Under the pieces are notes generated by a model. That model saw only the letters and a program-made list of their open reading frames with translations, was not told the DNA's origin and did not search any database. From JBFISM01 sp041608535 (lineage in GTDB: Bacteria; Actinomycetota; Acidimicrobiia; Spongiisociales; UBA5794), in contig JBFISM010000071.1 of the NCBI GenBank assembly GCA_041608535.1, positions 1 to 18,595 on the forward strand: DNA of 18,595 nt, read 5' to 3'. The position numbers and the translations under genes were made by a program. Numbering within the stretch: position 1 is the stretch's first letter; every line of letters starts with the position of its first letter. Positions 1 through 7,333 of this stretch are shown here, in pieces.

Positions 1-2
1 AA

Positions 3-221
3 GGGTCTGTCCCCCCGTTGGGGGGAAGGTCCCTGCGAGCCCGCAAGGGCTCGGAGGTAGGGGGGCACGGTGCTGCCCAAGGATGACTGTGTCAAGAATC
101 ACTGCCAAGGATGGCTGGGTCACGGTGCGAGCATACGAGGGCGATCGCCATGCCCCCCTACCCCTGCTCCGTGCTCCGCACTCCCGCAGCGGTACCTTCC
201 CCCCTCCGGGGGGACAGACCC
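3..221. repeat. REP/MITE-like inverted-repeat element next to livF
   Basis: Bases 3-30 and 194-221 are inverted copies of one 28-bp sequence with only two mismatches, both in the hairpin loop. Each arm is itself a hairpin: C6 at 11-16 against G6 at 20-25, and C6 at 199-204 against G6 at 208-213. A second, inner inverted pair lies at 56-70 and 148-162 (15 bp, one mismatch). I see no convincing coding sequence inside. The right arm ends one base before the livF stop codon, so a transcript leaving livF would immediately enter a strong GC hairpin. Two inverted hairpin arms around a short core are typical of REP/BIME elements or small non-autonomous transposons. The left flank is outside the window, so no target-site duplication can be checked. 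Confidence 0.6.
36..53. repeat. Perfect 7-bp stem-loop with GCAA loop
   Basis: CGAGCCC (36-42) pairs perfectly with GGGCTCG (47-53) around GCAA, a GNRA-type tetraloop when read as plus-strand RNA. It lies inside the inverted-repeat element, just after the left arm. There is no T-run behind it, so it is not a classical terminator. Confidence 0.5.
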
Positions 222-222
222 G

Positions 223-981
223 TTACTGGACCTTGGCGAGGGTGCCGAGGTAGAGCTCGATGACCTTGGGATCGTGGAGCAAGTTCTGGCCGGTGTCGGT
301 GTAGGCGTTGGTGCCTTGGTCGAGCACGTAGCCACGGTCGCAGATCTGCAGGCAGCGCCGGGCGTTCTGTTCGACCATGATGATCGCAACTCCGGTGCGG
401 TTGATCTGCTTGGTACGGATGAACACCTCGTCCTGGAGCGCCGGAGACAGGCCGGCCGATGGCTCGTCGAGGAGCAAGACCTTCGGCTCCATCATCAGGG
501 CACGGCCCAGGGCGAGCATCTGGCGCTCACCACCTGAGAGGCTTCCCGCACGTTGCTTGAGCCGCTCGCCGAGACGGGGAAACATGCCGGTGACAGTTCC
601 GATTCGTTCCCGGCTCTTCTTGGGCTCGAGGAAGACCCCCATTTCGAGATTCTCTTCGACGGTGAGGCTGGGGAACACGTTGTTGATCTGGGGCACGTAG
701 CCGATCCCGCGCTCCACCAGCTCGTGTGCGGTGAGCGAGGTGATGTCCTCGCCGTCGTACGTGACCGTGCCGGAGCGCACGTCGAGGAGACCGAACAGCG
801 CCTTGATCATCGTCGATTTCCCGGCGCCATTGGGGCCGATGATCCCCACGAGTTCTCCTGGCGCGAGCGTCAGATTGACGCCGTTGAGGATGTTGACGCG
901 CGGGACGTAGCCGGCGACGACGTTGTCGATGACGATGAGCGGTTCGACCGCAGCTTCGGGCTGCACGGTGGCGTCGGTCAT
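223..981 (-). CDS. livF: Branched-chain amino acid ABC transporter ATP-binding protein LivF
   Basis: This is a cytoplasmic ATPase subunit of a HAAT-family (branched-chain or other hydrophobic/polar amino acid) importer, 252 aa. Visible motifs are Walker A GPNGAGKST (49-57), Q-loop Q98, signature LSGGE (148-152), Walker B ending D172-E173, and MVEQN (202-206), where LivF proteins usually carry Q at the switch position. An open frame extends upstream to 1329, but that part is a shadow of livG. The ATG at 979-981 gives normal LivF length and overlaps the livG stop in an ATGA, indicating translational coupling. It is the last gene of the livHMGF operon, and its TAA stop abuts the inverted-repeat element. 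The actual substrate cannot be read from the ATPase. Confidence 0.93.
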   Translation of the reverse strand: MTDATVQPEAAVEPLIVIDNVVAGYVPRVNILNGVNLTLAPGELVGIIGPNGAGKSTMIKALFGLLDVRSGTVTYDGEDITSLTAHELVERGIGYVPQINNVFPSLTVEENLEMGVFLEPKKSRERIGTVTGMFPRLGERLKQRAGSLSGGERQMLALGRALMMEPKVLLLDEPSAGLSPALQDEVFIRTKQINRTGVAIIMVEQNARRCLQICDRGYVLDQGTNAYTDTGQNLLHDPKVIELYLGTLAKVQ

Positions 982-1895
982 CGGCGCCCACCTTTCGATT
1001 GCTCGGCGGCCGCCGCGGCCTCGTCCTCGGCGATTCGCTGCTCTTCTTCCTCGATACTGAGTGGTGCGTCGTGGTGGCTGCCGAGGTAGGCGTCGATCAC
1101 GGCCTGGTTGCCGGTGATCGCGGAGTGGGGGCCTTCGGCGATGACGGCGCCTTCCGCCATGACGACCACCCAGTCGGAGATGTCCCGGACGACGTCCATG
1201 TCGTGTTCCACGAAGACGACGGAGATGCCTTGGTCGCGCAGATCCTTGACGTGTCTGAGCAGGTCTTGGGTGAGCGCCGGGTTCACGCCTGCCATTGGCT
1301 CGTCGAGCATGATGAGTTCGGGTTCGCACATGAGTGCACGCGCCATCTCGAGCAGCTTGCGCTGGCCACCCGACAGCGTGCCGGCGTACTCGTCCGCCAT
1401 GTGGTCGAGCTTGAAGCGATGCAGCAGGTCCAGAGCGCGCTCCTCTATAGCGCGCTCTTGTGACCGCCAGGTGAAGGGAAGCACCGCCCGGTAGAACTTC
1501 TCACCTGCTTGACTCTGGGCACCGAGCTTCATGTTCTCCATCACCGACAGCTTCGTCAGCGACTTGGTGAGCTGGAAGGTCCGCACGAGGCCACCTCGCG
1601 CCAGGCGATGGGGTGAGCCCTTGTCGATCGACTTGCGGTTGAACTCGGCATGGCCACGGTTGGGTGCGTCGAAGCCGGTCAACAGATTGAAGAACGTCGT
1701 CTTGCCGGCGCCGTTGGGACCGATCAGACCGGTGATGATGCCACGTTGAATCTCGAGGTGGGCCACGTTCACTGCCACCAGACCGCCAAACGACCTGACC
1801 ATGTCGTGCACGGTGAGGATCGGGTCGGGTTTGGCGACTCCAGGATCGTGCTCGACCCCAGCAAGTGGGTCCATCGTGGTCGTTTCACCTGGCAT
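978..1895 (-). CDS. livG: Branched-chain amino acid ABC transporter ATP-binding protein LivG
   Basis: This is the second cytoplasmic ATPase of the HAAT importer, 305 aa. It has Walker A GPNGAGKTT (59-67), signature LSGGQ (174-178), Walker B ending D198-E199 and H-loop H231 (VEHDMDVV), so all catalytic elements are intact. Compared with typical LivG (about 255-260 aa) it has roughly 25 extra N-terminal residues and a charged C-terminal tail from about residue 277, rich in Glu and Ala and ending in basic residues. The tail may form a helix, but its role is unknown. Its start overlaps the end of livM by 11 bp and its stop overlaps the livF start, so the ATPases are translated as a coupled pair. 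A GGAG lies about 10 nt upstream of the ATG. Confidence 0.92.
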   Translation of the reverse strand: MPGETTTMDPLAGVEHDPGVAKPDPILTVHDMVRSFGGLVAVNVAHLEIQRGIITGLIGPNGAGKTTFFNLLTGFDAPNRGHAEFNRKSIDKGSPHRLARGGLVRTFQLTKSLTKLSVMENMKLGAQSQAGEKFYRAVLPFTWRSQERAIEERALDLLHRFKLDHMADEYAGTLSGGQRKLLEMARALMCEPELIMLDEPMAGVNPALTQDLLRHVKDLRDQGISVVFVEHDMDVVRDISDWVVVMAEGAVIAEGPHSAITGNQAVIDAYLGSHHDAPLSIEEEEQRIAEDEAAAAAEQSKGGRR

Positions 1896-2901
1896 CGAGT
1901 GCCATCTCCTCTCTCGACCCGAATATGCCTTGGGGGCGGAAGATCATCAACAGGGCAAGTGCGCTACCGACGATCCAGAATCGGATCTGGTTGATCTGCG
2001 TCGAGTCCATGACCGACGTCGGGATGAATCCCTCCCGCACCAATTCGATGCCCAACGTCTGCACGAACGTGATCAGCCCCCAGAAGATCATGGCACCGAT
2101 TATCGGCGACCAGACGCGGCCGACCCCACCGAGGATGAGCACGAGCCAGAAGAAGAACGTCAGCGGGGCGACGAAGAAGTCGGGTTGGACTGTGGCGTTG
2201 TCGATGGCGTTGACCATACCGGCGAAGCCACCGATGACGCCGCCCAGGATGAGAGCTTGCATCTTGTACCAGTAGGCGTTCTTGCCGAGGGCGGTGGCAG
2301 CATCCTCGTCCTCACGGATGGCCTTGACCACGCGACCCCACGGCGATCGCATGAGTGTCCACACCAAGAGCACGGCGAGCAGGGCAACTCCCCAACCGAT
2401 CACGAGGGCGAAGAGGTTGTTGCCTCGATACACCAATGGTCCGAAGCCGTACTGGGTGCTTGCATCGAACGGGCTGAGAGCCCGGAACGGGCCGATCCAT
2501 TCGTTGAGACCTTCGGCGCCGCGGGTGATACCACGCAGCGCGGTCGATCTCGCCAGGAAACGCACGATCTCTGCAGCGGCAATGGTGACGATGGCGAGGT
2601 AGTCCGCCCGGAGACGAAGGGTTGGCAGGCCGAGGATCAGTGCAAAGGCAACCGAGAACAGCACCCCGACGATCACAGCCAGGAGGACGCTGTCCTGCTG
2701 CCAGTACGTCACCGTGAGCCCCATGCCGTATGCACCCATGGCAACAAACCCGACCTGACCGAAATTGAGCAATCCGGCGTAGCCGAAGTGCACGTTGAGC
2801 CCGATCGCGGCGATGGCATAGAACGCCGCTTGCACCCCGAATGCTTGCGTGAGGGAGAGCTCGATGATCGAGCCCCAGTCGATGGCGGCGAGCGAGATCA
2901 A
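1885..2901 (-). CDS. livM: Branched-chain amino acid ABC transporter permease LivM
   Basis: This is one of two membrane permease subunits of the HAAT importer, 338 aa. It is strongly hydrophobic with multiple membrane-spanning segments. Family features are the early HFGYAGLLNFGQVGF stretch (about residues 38-52) and a cytoplasmic loop around GKNAYWYKMQAL that matches the ATPase-contact region of LivM proteins. The start is a TTG at 2899-2901 that overlaps the livH stop as TTGA. No ATG or GTG lies nearby, and an AAGGAG sits 8 nt upstream, which supports TTG. It belongs between livH and livG in a fully overlapping operon. Confidence 0.9.
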   Translation of the reverse strand: MISLAAIDWGSIIELSLTQAFGVQAAFYAIAAIGLNVHFGYAGLLNFGQVGFVAMGAYGMGLTVTYWQQDSVLLAVIVGVLFSVAFALILGLPTLRLRADYLAIVTIAAAEIVRFLARSTALRGITRGAEGLNEWIGPFRALSPFDASTQYGFGPLVYRGNNLFALVIGWGVALLAVLLVWTLMRSPWGRVVKAIREDEDAATALGKNAYWYKMQALILGGVIGGFAGMVNAIDNATVQPDFFVAPLTFFFWLVLILGGVGRVWSPIIGAMIFWGLITFVQTLGIELVREGFIPTSVMDSTQINQIRFWIVGSALALLMIFRPQGIFGSREEMALDAR

Positions 2902-4262
2902 CCTATTCGCTCCTTACGACCCAAGATGCCCTGAGGACGGAAGATCAGGATCGTGATGAGCAGGACCAGCGCACCGACGTTCTTCAACTCGGTGGGCACG
3001 ACGATCGTCGAGACCTGAATACCGATCCCGACGAGGAGCGAACCCACCAGCGCACCGAAGGCAGTCCCCAACCCACCCAGGATGACGCCGGCAAATACGA
3101 GCAGCAGGGTACGGAACCCGATGTTCCAGCTGACCTGCTCCGACAGACCCATGAACACGCCGCCGAGCGCAGCTAGGGCGCCACCCAAGGTCCAGATGAA
3201 CCGGATCACCCGCTGGACATCGATGCCCGATGACTCGGCCAAGTCCCGGTTGTCGGCCACGGCTCGCATAGCCTTCCCCATGCGGGTGCCCATGAGGAAG
3301 AGACCAACCCCTACGAGTATCAACACCGAGAGCAATCCGGTGATGAGATCCTTCGGCGTGATCTCGATGACGCCTAGCTGCAATGCGCGCTGCGCCGTGT
3401 AATCCCGGAAGAACCTCGGGTTGCCGCCGAAGGCGAAGAGAAACGCATAGCGAAGAACGAGTGACAAACCGATGGTGACCACCATCTGGGCGATCAATCC
3501 GGCTCCACGTCGGCGCAACGGGCCGAAGATGAACCGATCGAAGGCCCAGCCCATGGCGGCGCCCCCGATGATGGCGAAGAGCGCAGCGATGGCCAGATTC
3601 ATCCCACTCCCGAGTGGGGCGGGGAGACCCTCCAGCCAGCCAAACACCCCGGCGAGACCATAGAAGTTGAAGAGGTACGCGATCAGCATTCCCCAGCCGA
3701 CCATCTCGCCGTGGGCGAAGTTCACCAGCCCAGTCGTGCCGAAGATGAGCGAAATGCCGATCGCCATCATCGCGATGAAGACGCCGAGCTTCAGGCCCTC
3801 TACGGTGAGCTGGGCGACCTGGCGGAAGGTCACTCCGGAATCGGGCTGCACGAGCGGGGTTCCGGTGCCCGTGCCGTCACCGCGGGTGGTGGCGAAGATA
3901 GTACGACCATCCTGCCCGGCGTTGAGCGTGATCACTGCGGGATTCCGATCGGGGTTGCGCAGGATCCATCCCGGGGGAAGTGTCGTCTCATCGAGCAGCA
4001 GCGAATACTCCCCCGGTCCCGGTACTTCGAAGAAGAACTCGCCCTCGGCATCGGTGGCGGCGCTGCCGAGCTCGTTGCCTTCGGCGTCGAGAACGGTGAT
4101 GAGGACGCCCTCGGCGCCAATCCGCTCACCGGCGTCGTCCTCGATGCGAATCGTCGTCGCGACGGACTCGCCACTCGACTCCTGGGCCGTCGCCATCGGG
4201 AGGAATGTTGCCAGCGCGGCGAGCACCAGCACGCTCGTAGCGATGCCACGCTTGTTTCTCAC
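2898..4262 (-). CDS. livH: LivH permease with a secreted N-terminal beta-sandwich-like domain
   Basis: This is the first gene of the importer operon, 454 aa, about 150 residues longer than ordinary LivH. The N-terminus has a positively charged start and a hydrophobic core ending near TAQE (about residue 26), which resembles a signal peptide. Residues about 35-127 read like a carboxypeptidase-regulatory/Cna-B-type beta-sandwich (VLDAEGNELGS, TDAEGEFFFEVPGPGEY). A Gly/Thr linker (about 128-140) then leads into the permease, with the family stretch GTTGLVNFAHGE (175-186) and multiple membrane segments. The start is GTG at 4260-4262, preceded by a strong GGAGGAGG (4269-4276 on plus) at 6 nt. The assignment of the permease part is secure; the extra domain is assigned by resemblance and its role is unknown. 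Confidence 0.88.
   Translation of the reverse strand: MRNKRGIATSVLVLAALATFLPMATAQESSGESVATTIRIEDDAGERIGAEGVLITVLDAEGNELGSAATDAEGEFFFEVPGPGEYSLLLDETTLPPGWILRNPDRNPAVITLNAGQDGRTIFATTRGDGTGTGTPLVQPDSGVTFRQVAQLTVEGLKLGVFIAMMAIGISLIFGTTGLVNFAHGEMVGWGMLIAYLFNFYGLAGVFGWLEGLPAPLGSGMNLAIAALFAIIGGAAMGWAFDRFIFGPLRRRGAGLIAQMVVTIGLSLVLRYAFLFAFGGNPRFFRDYTAQRALQLGVIEITPKDLITGLLSVLILVGVGLFLMGTRMGKAMRAVADNRDLAESSGIDVQRVIRFIWTLGGALAALGGVFMGLSEQVSWNIGFRTLLLVFAGVILGGLGTAFGALVGSLLVGIGIQVSTIVVPTELKNVGALVLLITILIFRPQGILGRKERIG
2910..2915 (-). promoter_or_regulatory. Ribosome binding site deciding the livM TTG start
   Basis: On the minus strand this reads AAGGAG, 8 nt before the TTG at 2901. It lies inside the 3' end of livH. 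It is the main support for a TTG start at livM. Confidence 0.6.
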
Positions 4263-4396
4263 GGAGTTCCTCCTCCTGACCCCGCACCATTGCGGCCTCT
4301 GTGGACATTACAACGTCGACCCACTGTCCCGCAGATCATCCGTGGGCTGCGACTCCATGGGGCCGGTATCGTCCCCCCACCTGCACGGAGAGGACT
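4263..4396. promoter_or_regulatory. Divergent promoter region between livH and arcA
   Basis: This 134-bp non-coding gap separates the two divergent genes. A TATCGT (4367-4372) lies about 25 nt before the arcA GTG, leaving room for the ribosome site at 4387-4390. On the minus strand a TAATGT (4305-4310 on plus) could serve livH. No convincing -35 boxes or operators were seen, so the exact promoters are tentative. Confidence 0.35.
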
Positions 4397-5626
4397 GTGA
4401 GCGACGTGGGGTTTCGGGTTTCCAGCGAGATCGGGCGGCTGCGGAGTGTGATGGTCCACCGGCCCGATCTCGAGATCGCTCGCATCACGCCGGACAACAA
4501 AGAAGCTCTGCTCTTCGACGACCTGTTGTGGCTCGATCGAGCCCGAGAGGAACACGATGCGTTCGTTGCGACCATGCGGGCCCGCGACGTCGAGGTCTTG
4601 TACTTCGAGCGAATGCTGGCCGAGGTCCTGGAGAATCCGACGGCGCGCCACGAGCTCGTCTCTGCGGTGTTCACCCCCGAACAGTGTGGGCCTCGAGTCG
4701 CCGAGCAGCTCACAGCGGCGCTCGCCGACGAGCCCGTGGATCGGGTCGTCGATGTGCTCATGGGCGGTTTGCTGGAACGGGAGTTGGAGGAGTGGGGGAT
4801 CGATGCGCTCTTCGCCGATCTGGTCGCCGACCGTTTCCACTACGTGTTGCGGCCGCTGCCCAACTTGTTGTTCATGCGGGACAACGCCGCCTGGATCAAC
4901 GACGGGGTGTCCAAGAACGTGCTTGCGATGCCGGCTCGGCGCCGCGAGTCGCTCTACATCGATGCGATCTACCGCCACCATCCACGGTTCTCCGGCGTCG
5001 ATTTCGGAGTGTGGTTCGGTGCGGAGCTGGGCGACGAGTATCCGGCCAGTCTCGAGGGCGGGGATGTGCTCGTTCTCTCCGAGAACACGGTCATGATCGG
5101 TATTGGGGAGCGGACCGCTCCTTCGGCCGTCGAGATCCTGGCGCGCCGGTTGTTCGCCGAGGGAACCGTGCAGCGAGTGATCGTCGTGCATTTGCGAGAG
5201 GATCGTTCCGTGATGCACCTCGACACGGTGTTCACGATGGTGGACACGGCGACGTTCAACGTCTACCCGGGTGTGCTCGAGTCGGTTGCCGTTCACACGC
5301 TGCAGCCGGCTCCCGGCGGCAAGATCAATGTGGAGCACGACCATGATCTGGAGAGCGCGCTCCTCGACGGACTCGGATTGACCAAGGCCACCTTTGTCCA
5401 GACCGGTGGCGACGCCATCGGGAGGCTGCGGGAGCAGTGGGACGATGGCAACAACACGCTGGCGCTCGAGCCGGGTGTCGTCGTTGCATATGCACGGAAT
5501 GCCGAGACGAACCGGCGGCTCCGGGAGGCGGGTGTGGAAGTCCTGGAGCTCGACGCGTCGGAACTGTGTCGCGGTCGGGGAGGAAGCCGCTGTATGACGC
5601 AGCCGCTGCTACGCGACCCTTTGTGA
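4397..5626 (+). CDS. arcA: Arginine deiminase
   Basis: Arginine deiminase hydrolyses L-arginine to L-citrulline and ammonia in the cytoplasm. The protein is 409 aa, the usual family length. The guanidino-modifying-enzyme motifs are all present: FMRD (159-162), EGGD (220-223), HLDT (274-277) and the C-terminal nucleophile region GRGGSRCMTQPL with Cys399. By family knowledge Cys399, H274 and E220 would form the catalytic centre. The frame is open to an ATG at 4301, but the GTG at 4397 has GGAG 6 nt upstream and gives the normal N-terminus just before the conserved EIGRLRSVMVHRP block. No ornithine carbamoyltransferase, carbamate kinase or arginine/ornithine antiporter is in the window, so it appears outside an arc operon. 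Isolated ADI genes are known in actinobacteria. Confidence 0.93.
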   Translation: MSDVGFRVSSEIGRLRSVMVHRPDLEIARITPDNKEALLFDDLLWLDRAREEHDAFVATMRARDVEVLYFERMLAEVLENPTARHELVSAVFTPEQCGPRVAEQLTAALADEPVDRVVDVLMGGLLERELEEWGIDALFADLVADRFHYVLRPLPNLLFMRDNAAWINDGVSKNVLAMPARRRESLYIDAIYRHHPRFSGVDFGVWFGAELGDEYPASLEGGDVLVLSENTVMIGIGERTAPSAVEILARRLFAEGTVQRVIVVHLREDRSVMHLDTVFTMVDTATFNVYPGVLESVAVHTLQPAPGGKINVEHDHDLESALLDGLGLTKATFVQTGGDAIGRLREQWDDGNNTLALEPGVVVAYARNAETNRRLREAGVEVLELDASELCRGRGGSRCMTQPLLRDPL

Positions 5627-5646
5627 GCAGGCCGGATATTGCACGT

Positions 5647-6273
5647 ATGACCAACGATGCTGCTGCGCTGGTGACGTTGCGGGTCTTCTTGCATCGCGAC
5701 GACGCTGAGCTCACCCGGGTGAGGTTGGCTGCGGCCGGGGTCGATTCGATCGTGTTCGCCGACGACGAGGGCGGTCTCAGCCCAGGATTCTTCACCGACC
5801 ACCGGGTGCGATTGATGGTGCGAGGTTCCGAGCTGGCGCGAGCCATGACGGAGTTGGATCCAGACGTCGACCGGCTGTTGGTGCCCAAGGAGGCCGGGCA
5901 AGCGATCCGGCATCACGCAGCTCTCATCGCTCCCCGAGAAGCCTGCGGCCTTCTCGCCATCGATACCGCCGGCGGCACGGCTGCGGTTCGTATGGTCTAT
6001 TGCCTCACCAACATCGACGCTTCACCGGTGCGCTTCACCGTCGATCCGAGCGAGCATTACGGGGCGCTGGGGCATGCCGAGCGCAACGGCTGGACCATCG
6101 GTGGCGTCTTTCATTCCCACCCCAAAGCCCTGCCGTTCCCCTCGGCCCGGGACATCGCAGGAGCCCTCGATCCCACGTGGTTCCATCTCATCATCGGGCC
6201 GGTGCGTCAGCCGGTGCTGCGCGCCTTTCGCATCGTGCACGGCGCCGTCAGCGACGTTGTGATCGTCGGCTGA
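5647..6273 (+). CDS. DUF2007-JAMM metalloprotease fusion (Mec-like)
   Basis: This 208-aa protein has two parts. Residues about 8-72 resemble DUF2007 (a small ferredoxin-like 'signal transducing' domain). Residues about 84-205 form a JAMM/MPN zinc peptidase domain with E98 (PREACGLL), HSHP (156-159), S166 and D169, giving the full E...HxH-x7-SxxD zinc signature. Related actinobacterial proteins include Mec (Rv1334), which removes cysteine from the sulfur carrier CysO. Here no CysO-like ubiquitin-fold gene or cysM lies nearby, so the substrate is open. The following rph and rdgB genes match the order seen near mec in mycobacteria. The ATG at 5647 is preferred; an in-frame GTG at 5623 overlapping the arcA stop would add eight residues and cannot be excluded. 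Confidence 0.82.
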   Translation: MTNDAAALVTLRVFLHRDDAELTRVRLAAAGVDSIVFADDEGGLSPGFFTDHRVRLMVRGSELARAMTELDPDVDRLLVPKEAGQAIRHHAALIAPREACGLLAIDTAGGTAAVRMVYCLTNIDASPVRFTVDPSEHYGALGHAERNGWTIGGVFHSHPKALPFPSARDIAGALDPTWFHLIIGPVRQPVLRAFRIVHGAVSDVVIVG

Positions 6274-6283
6274 CGATGGGGAG

Positions 6284-6289
6284 TACCCT
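6284..6289 (+). promoter_or_regulatory. Putative -10 box of a leaderless transcript
   Basis: TACCCT lies 6 nt before the GTG at 6296, the spacing expected when transcription begins at the start codon in actinobacteria. A GGGGAG further upstream is about 12 nt from the GTG, too far for a good ribosome site. Together they suggest an internal leaderless promoter within the gene block. Confidence 0.4.
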
Positions 6290-6295
6290 GCCACC

Positions 6296-6580
6296 GTGAA
6301 CGCCCCAGCCGAGACGTCCCCGCTCAGCTCTCGCCACCTTCTCTATCTGCTGGTCGCTGCGGCGATGTTTGCGGTGAATGCGGTTCTGATCGCCGCTACG
6401 TGGCTGCTCGAGCCAGCGGTGGTGCCTGCGCTCGGTGCGGTCTGGCTGCTGGCGGTCGCTCTCGCCGCACGGAGCTGGCGACGGGGACCCGCGGCGCCGC
6501 TGGCCTGGTCGGTGCTCGTCTCGGCGATCTGGCTGGCGGTGGTCGGCTCGGGAGTCACGGTGTGGGGTTGGAGAACGTGA
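6296..6580 (+). CDS. Small membrane protein of unknown function
   Basis: This 94-aa protein has three predicted membrane helices, at about residues 14-35, 39-58 and 68-90, with a short basic stretch (RSWRRG) between the second and third. I do not recognise a family. The GTG start has a leaderless-type -10 box just upstream. The stop overlaps the next gene's GTG as GTGA, so it is translationally coupled to the metallo-beta-lactamase-fold gene. In the similar mycobacterial cluster the gene before the Rv1339 homologue is murI, with a rhomboid-like membrane protein before that; this protein is far too short to be a rhomboid. It may anchor or regulate a partner, but nothing in the sequence shows this. 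Confidence 0.7.
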   Translation: MNAPAETSPLSSRHLLYLLVAAAMFAVNAVLIAATWLLEPAVVPALGAVWLLAVALAARSWRRGPAAPLAWSVLVSAIWLAVVGSGVTVWGWRT

Positions 6581-7332
6581 CGCTGACGTTCACCGTGCTC
6601 GGCTGCAACGGCAGCGGACCCGGCCCCGACGGAGCCGCATCCGGTTATCTGGTCCGGACGGAAAGGACGTCGATCTGGATGGATGCCGGCACCGGTACGT
6701 TCATGGAGCTGACCCGGTACCTGGACCCGGCGGATATCGATGCGCTGCTGCTCAGCCACATCCACGCCGATCACAGCGCCGATATATTCGGCTTCGTGCA
6801 CTATCTCGCGTATCGAGTTCGCAGCGATGGCCGGATTCCCTTCTACGCGCCGGGTGGGGCGGCGGAGGCGCTTGCTGCGTTTCTCCGCGCCGGCACGGAC
6901 CACCCCTTTCATCATGTCCTCGAAGCGCATGAGGTTCTCGATGAGCTCAGCGTGGAGATCGGTGAGGTCTCGGTCGGATTTGCGCCGGGAGTGCACTCGG
7001 TGCCGGCCAATGCCATCCGCGTGGAGCACGGTGGCAGAGTGCTGGTGTTCTCTGGTGACACCGGGCTCGGTGGCGGGTTTCCCGGCCTGGCCAAGGGAGC
7101 GCATCTCGTCGTCGCCGAGGCTGGGCTCACCGGCCCCCGCGGGCCGGACGTCTTTCCCTTGCATCTCTCGGCGGCCGAGGCCGCCCAGATCGCCGAGGAG
7201 GCAGGAGCCGAGCGATTGGTGCTCACCCACGTGGCGTCAACGAAGTCGAGCCGCGAGGTGCATGACGAAGCCGCTGCCGTGTTCTCCGGCGAGACGATCG
7301 TGGCCGCCCCGGGCCTGCAGCTCGAGGTATGA
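6577..7332 (+). CDS. Metallo-beta-lactamase-fold hydrolase, Rv1339-like
   Basis: This cytoplasmic 251-aa metallohydrolase has the motif SHIHADHSAD (H61, H63, D65, H66), further likely metal ligands H140 and D161 (FSGDTGLG), and H218 (LTHVAS). It begins with the TVLGCNGSGPGPDGAAS block typical of the RNase Z/class II phosphodiesterase-like group. Its place directly before rph and rdgB matches M. tuberculosis Rv1339, reported as an atypical cyclic-nucleotide phosphodiesterase, so a cAMP phosphodiesterase-like activity is a reasonable inference but not proven here. The GTG at 6577 overlaps the upstream stop; an open frame back to 6400 is a shadow of the membrane-protein gene. The TGA stop is one base from the rph TTG. 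Confidence 0.85.
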   Translation: MTLTFTVLGCNGSGPGPDGAASGYLVRTERTSIWMDAGTGTFMELTRYLDPADIDALLLSHIHADHSADIFGFVHYLAYRVRSDGRIPFYAPGGAAEALAAFLRAGTDHPFHHVLEAHEVLDELSVEIGEVSVGFAPGVHSVPANAIRVEHGGRVLVFSGDTGLGGGFPGLAKGAHLVVAEAGLTGPRGPDVFPLHLSAAEAAQIAEEAGAERLVLTHVASTKSSREVHDEAAAVFSGETIVAAPGLQLEV

Positions 7333-7333
7333 G

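Noticed and set aside
102..113. Near-repeat CTGCCAAGGATG resembling 73-85 inside the inverted-repeat element
   Set aside because: There are only two imperfect copies with no regular spacing, so it is neither a CRISPR nor a convincing iteron array.
70..537. 155-codon plus-strand frame in the inverted-repeat element and livF
   Set aside because: It spans the non-coding element and then reads antisense to livF, with no recognisable domain.
982..1329. Extended LivF start at 1329
   Set aside because: The added residues are Arg-rich shadow sequence of livG. The ATG at 981 overlaps the livG stop and gives normal LivF length.
1801..2934. 377-codon plus-strand frame antisense to livM
   Set aside because: It is rich in Asp, Glu, His and Arg with no motifs, and mirrors a hydrophobic permease gene, as expected for a shadow.
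4301..4396. Extended arginine deiminase start at ATG 4301
   Set aside because: The 32 extra residues are not family-like and occupy the divergent promoter region. The GTG at 4397 has a well-placed ribosome site.
3667..5346. Long plus-strand frame (559 codons) across livH and arcA
   Set aside because: It is antisense to livH in its first part and out of frame with arcA in the second. No family-like motifs were seen.
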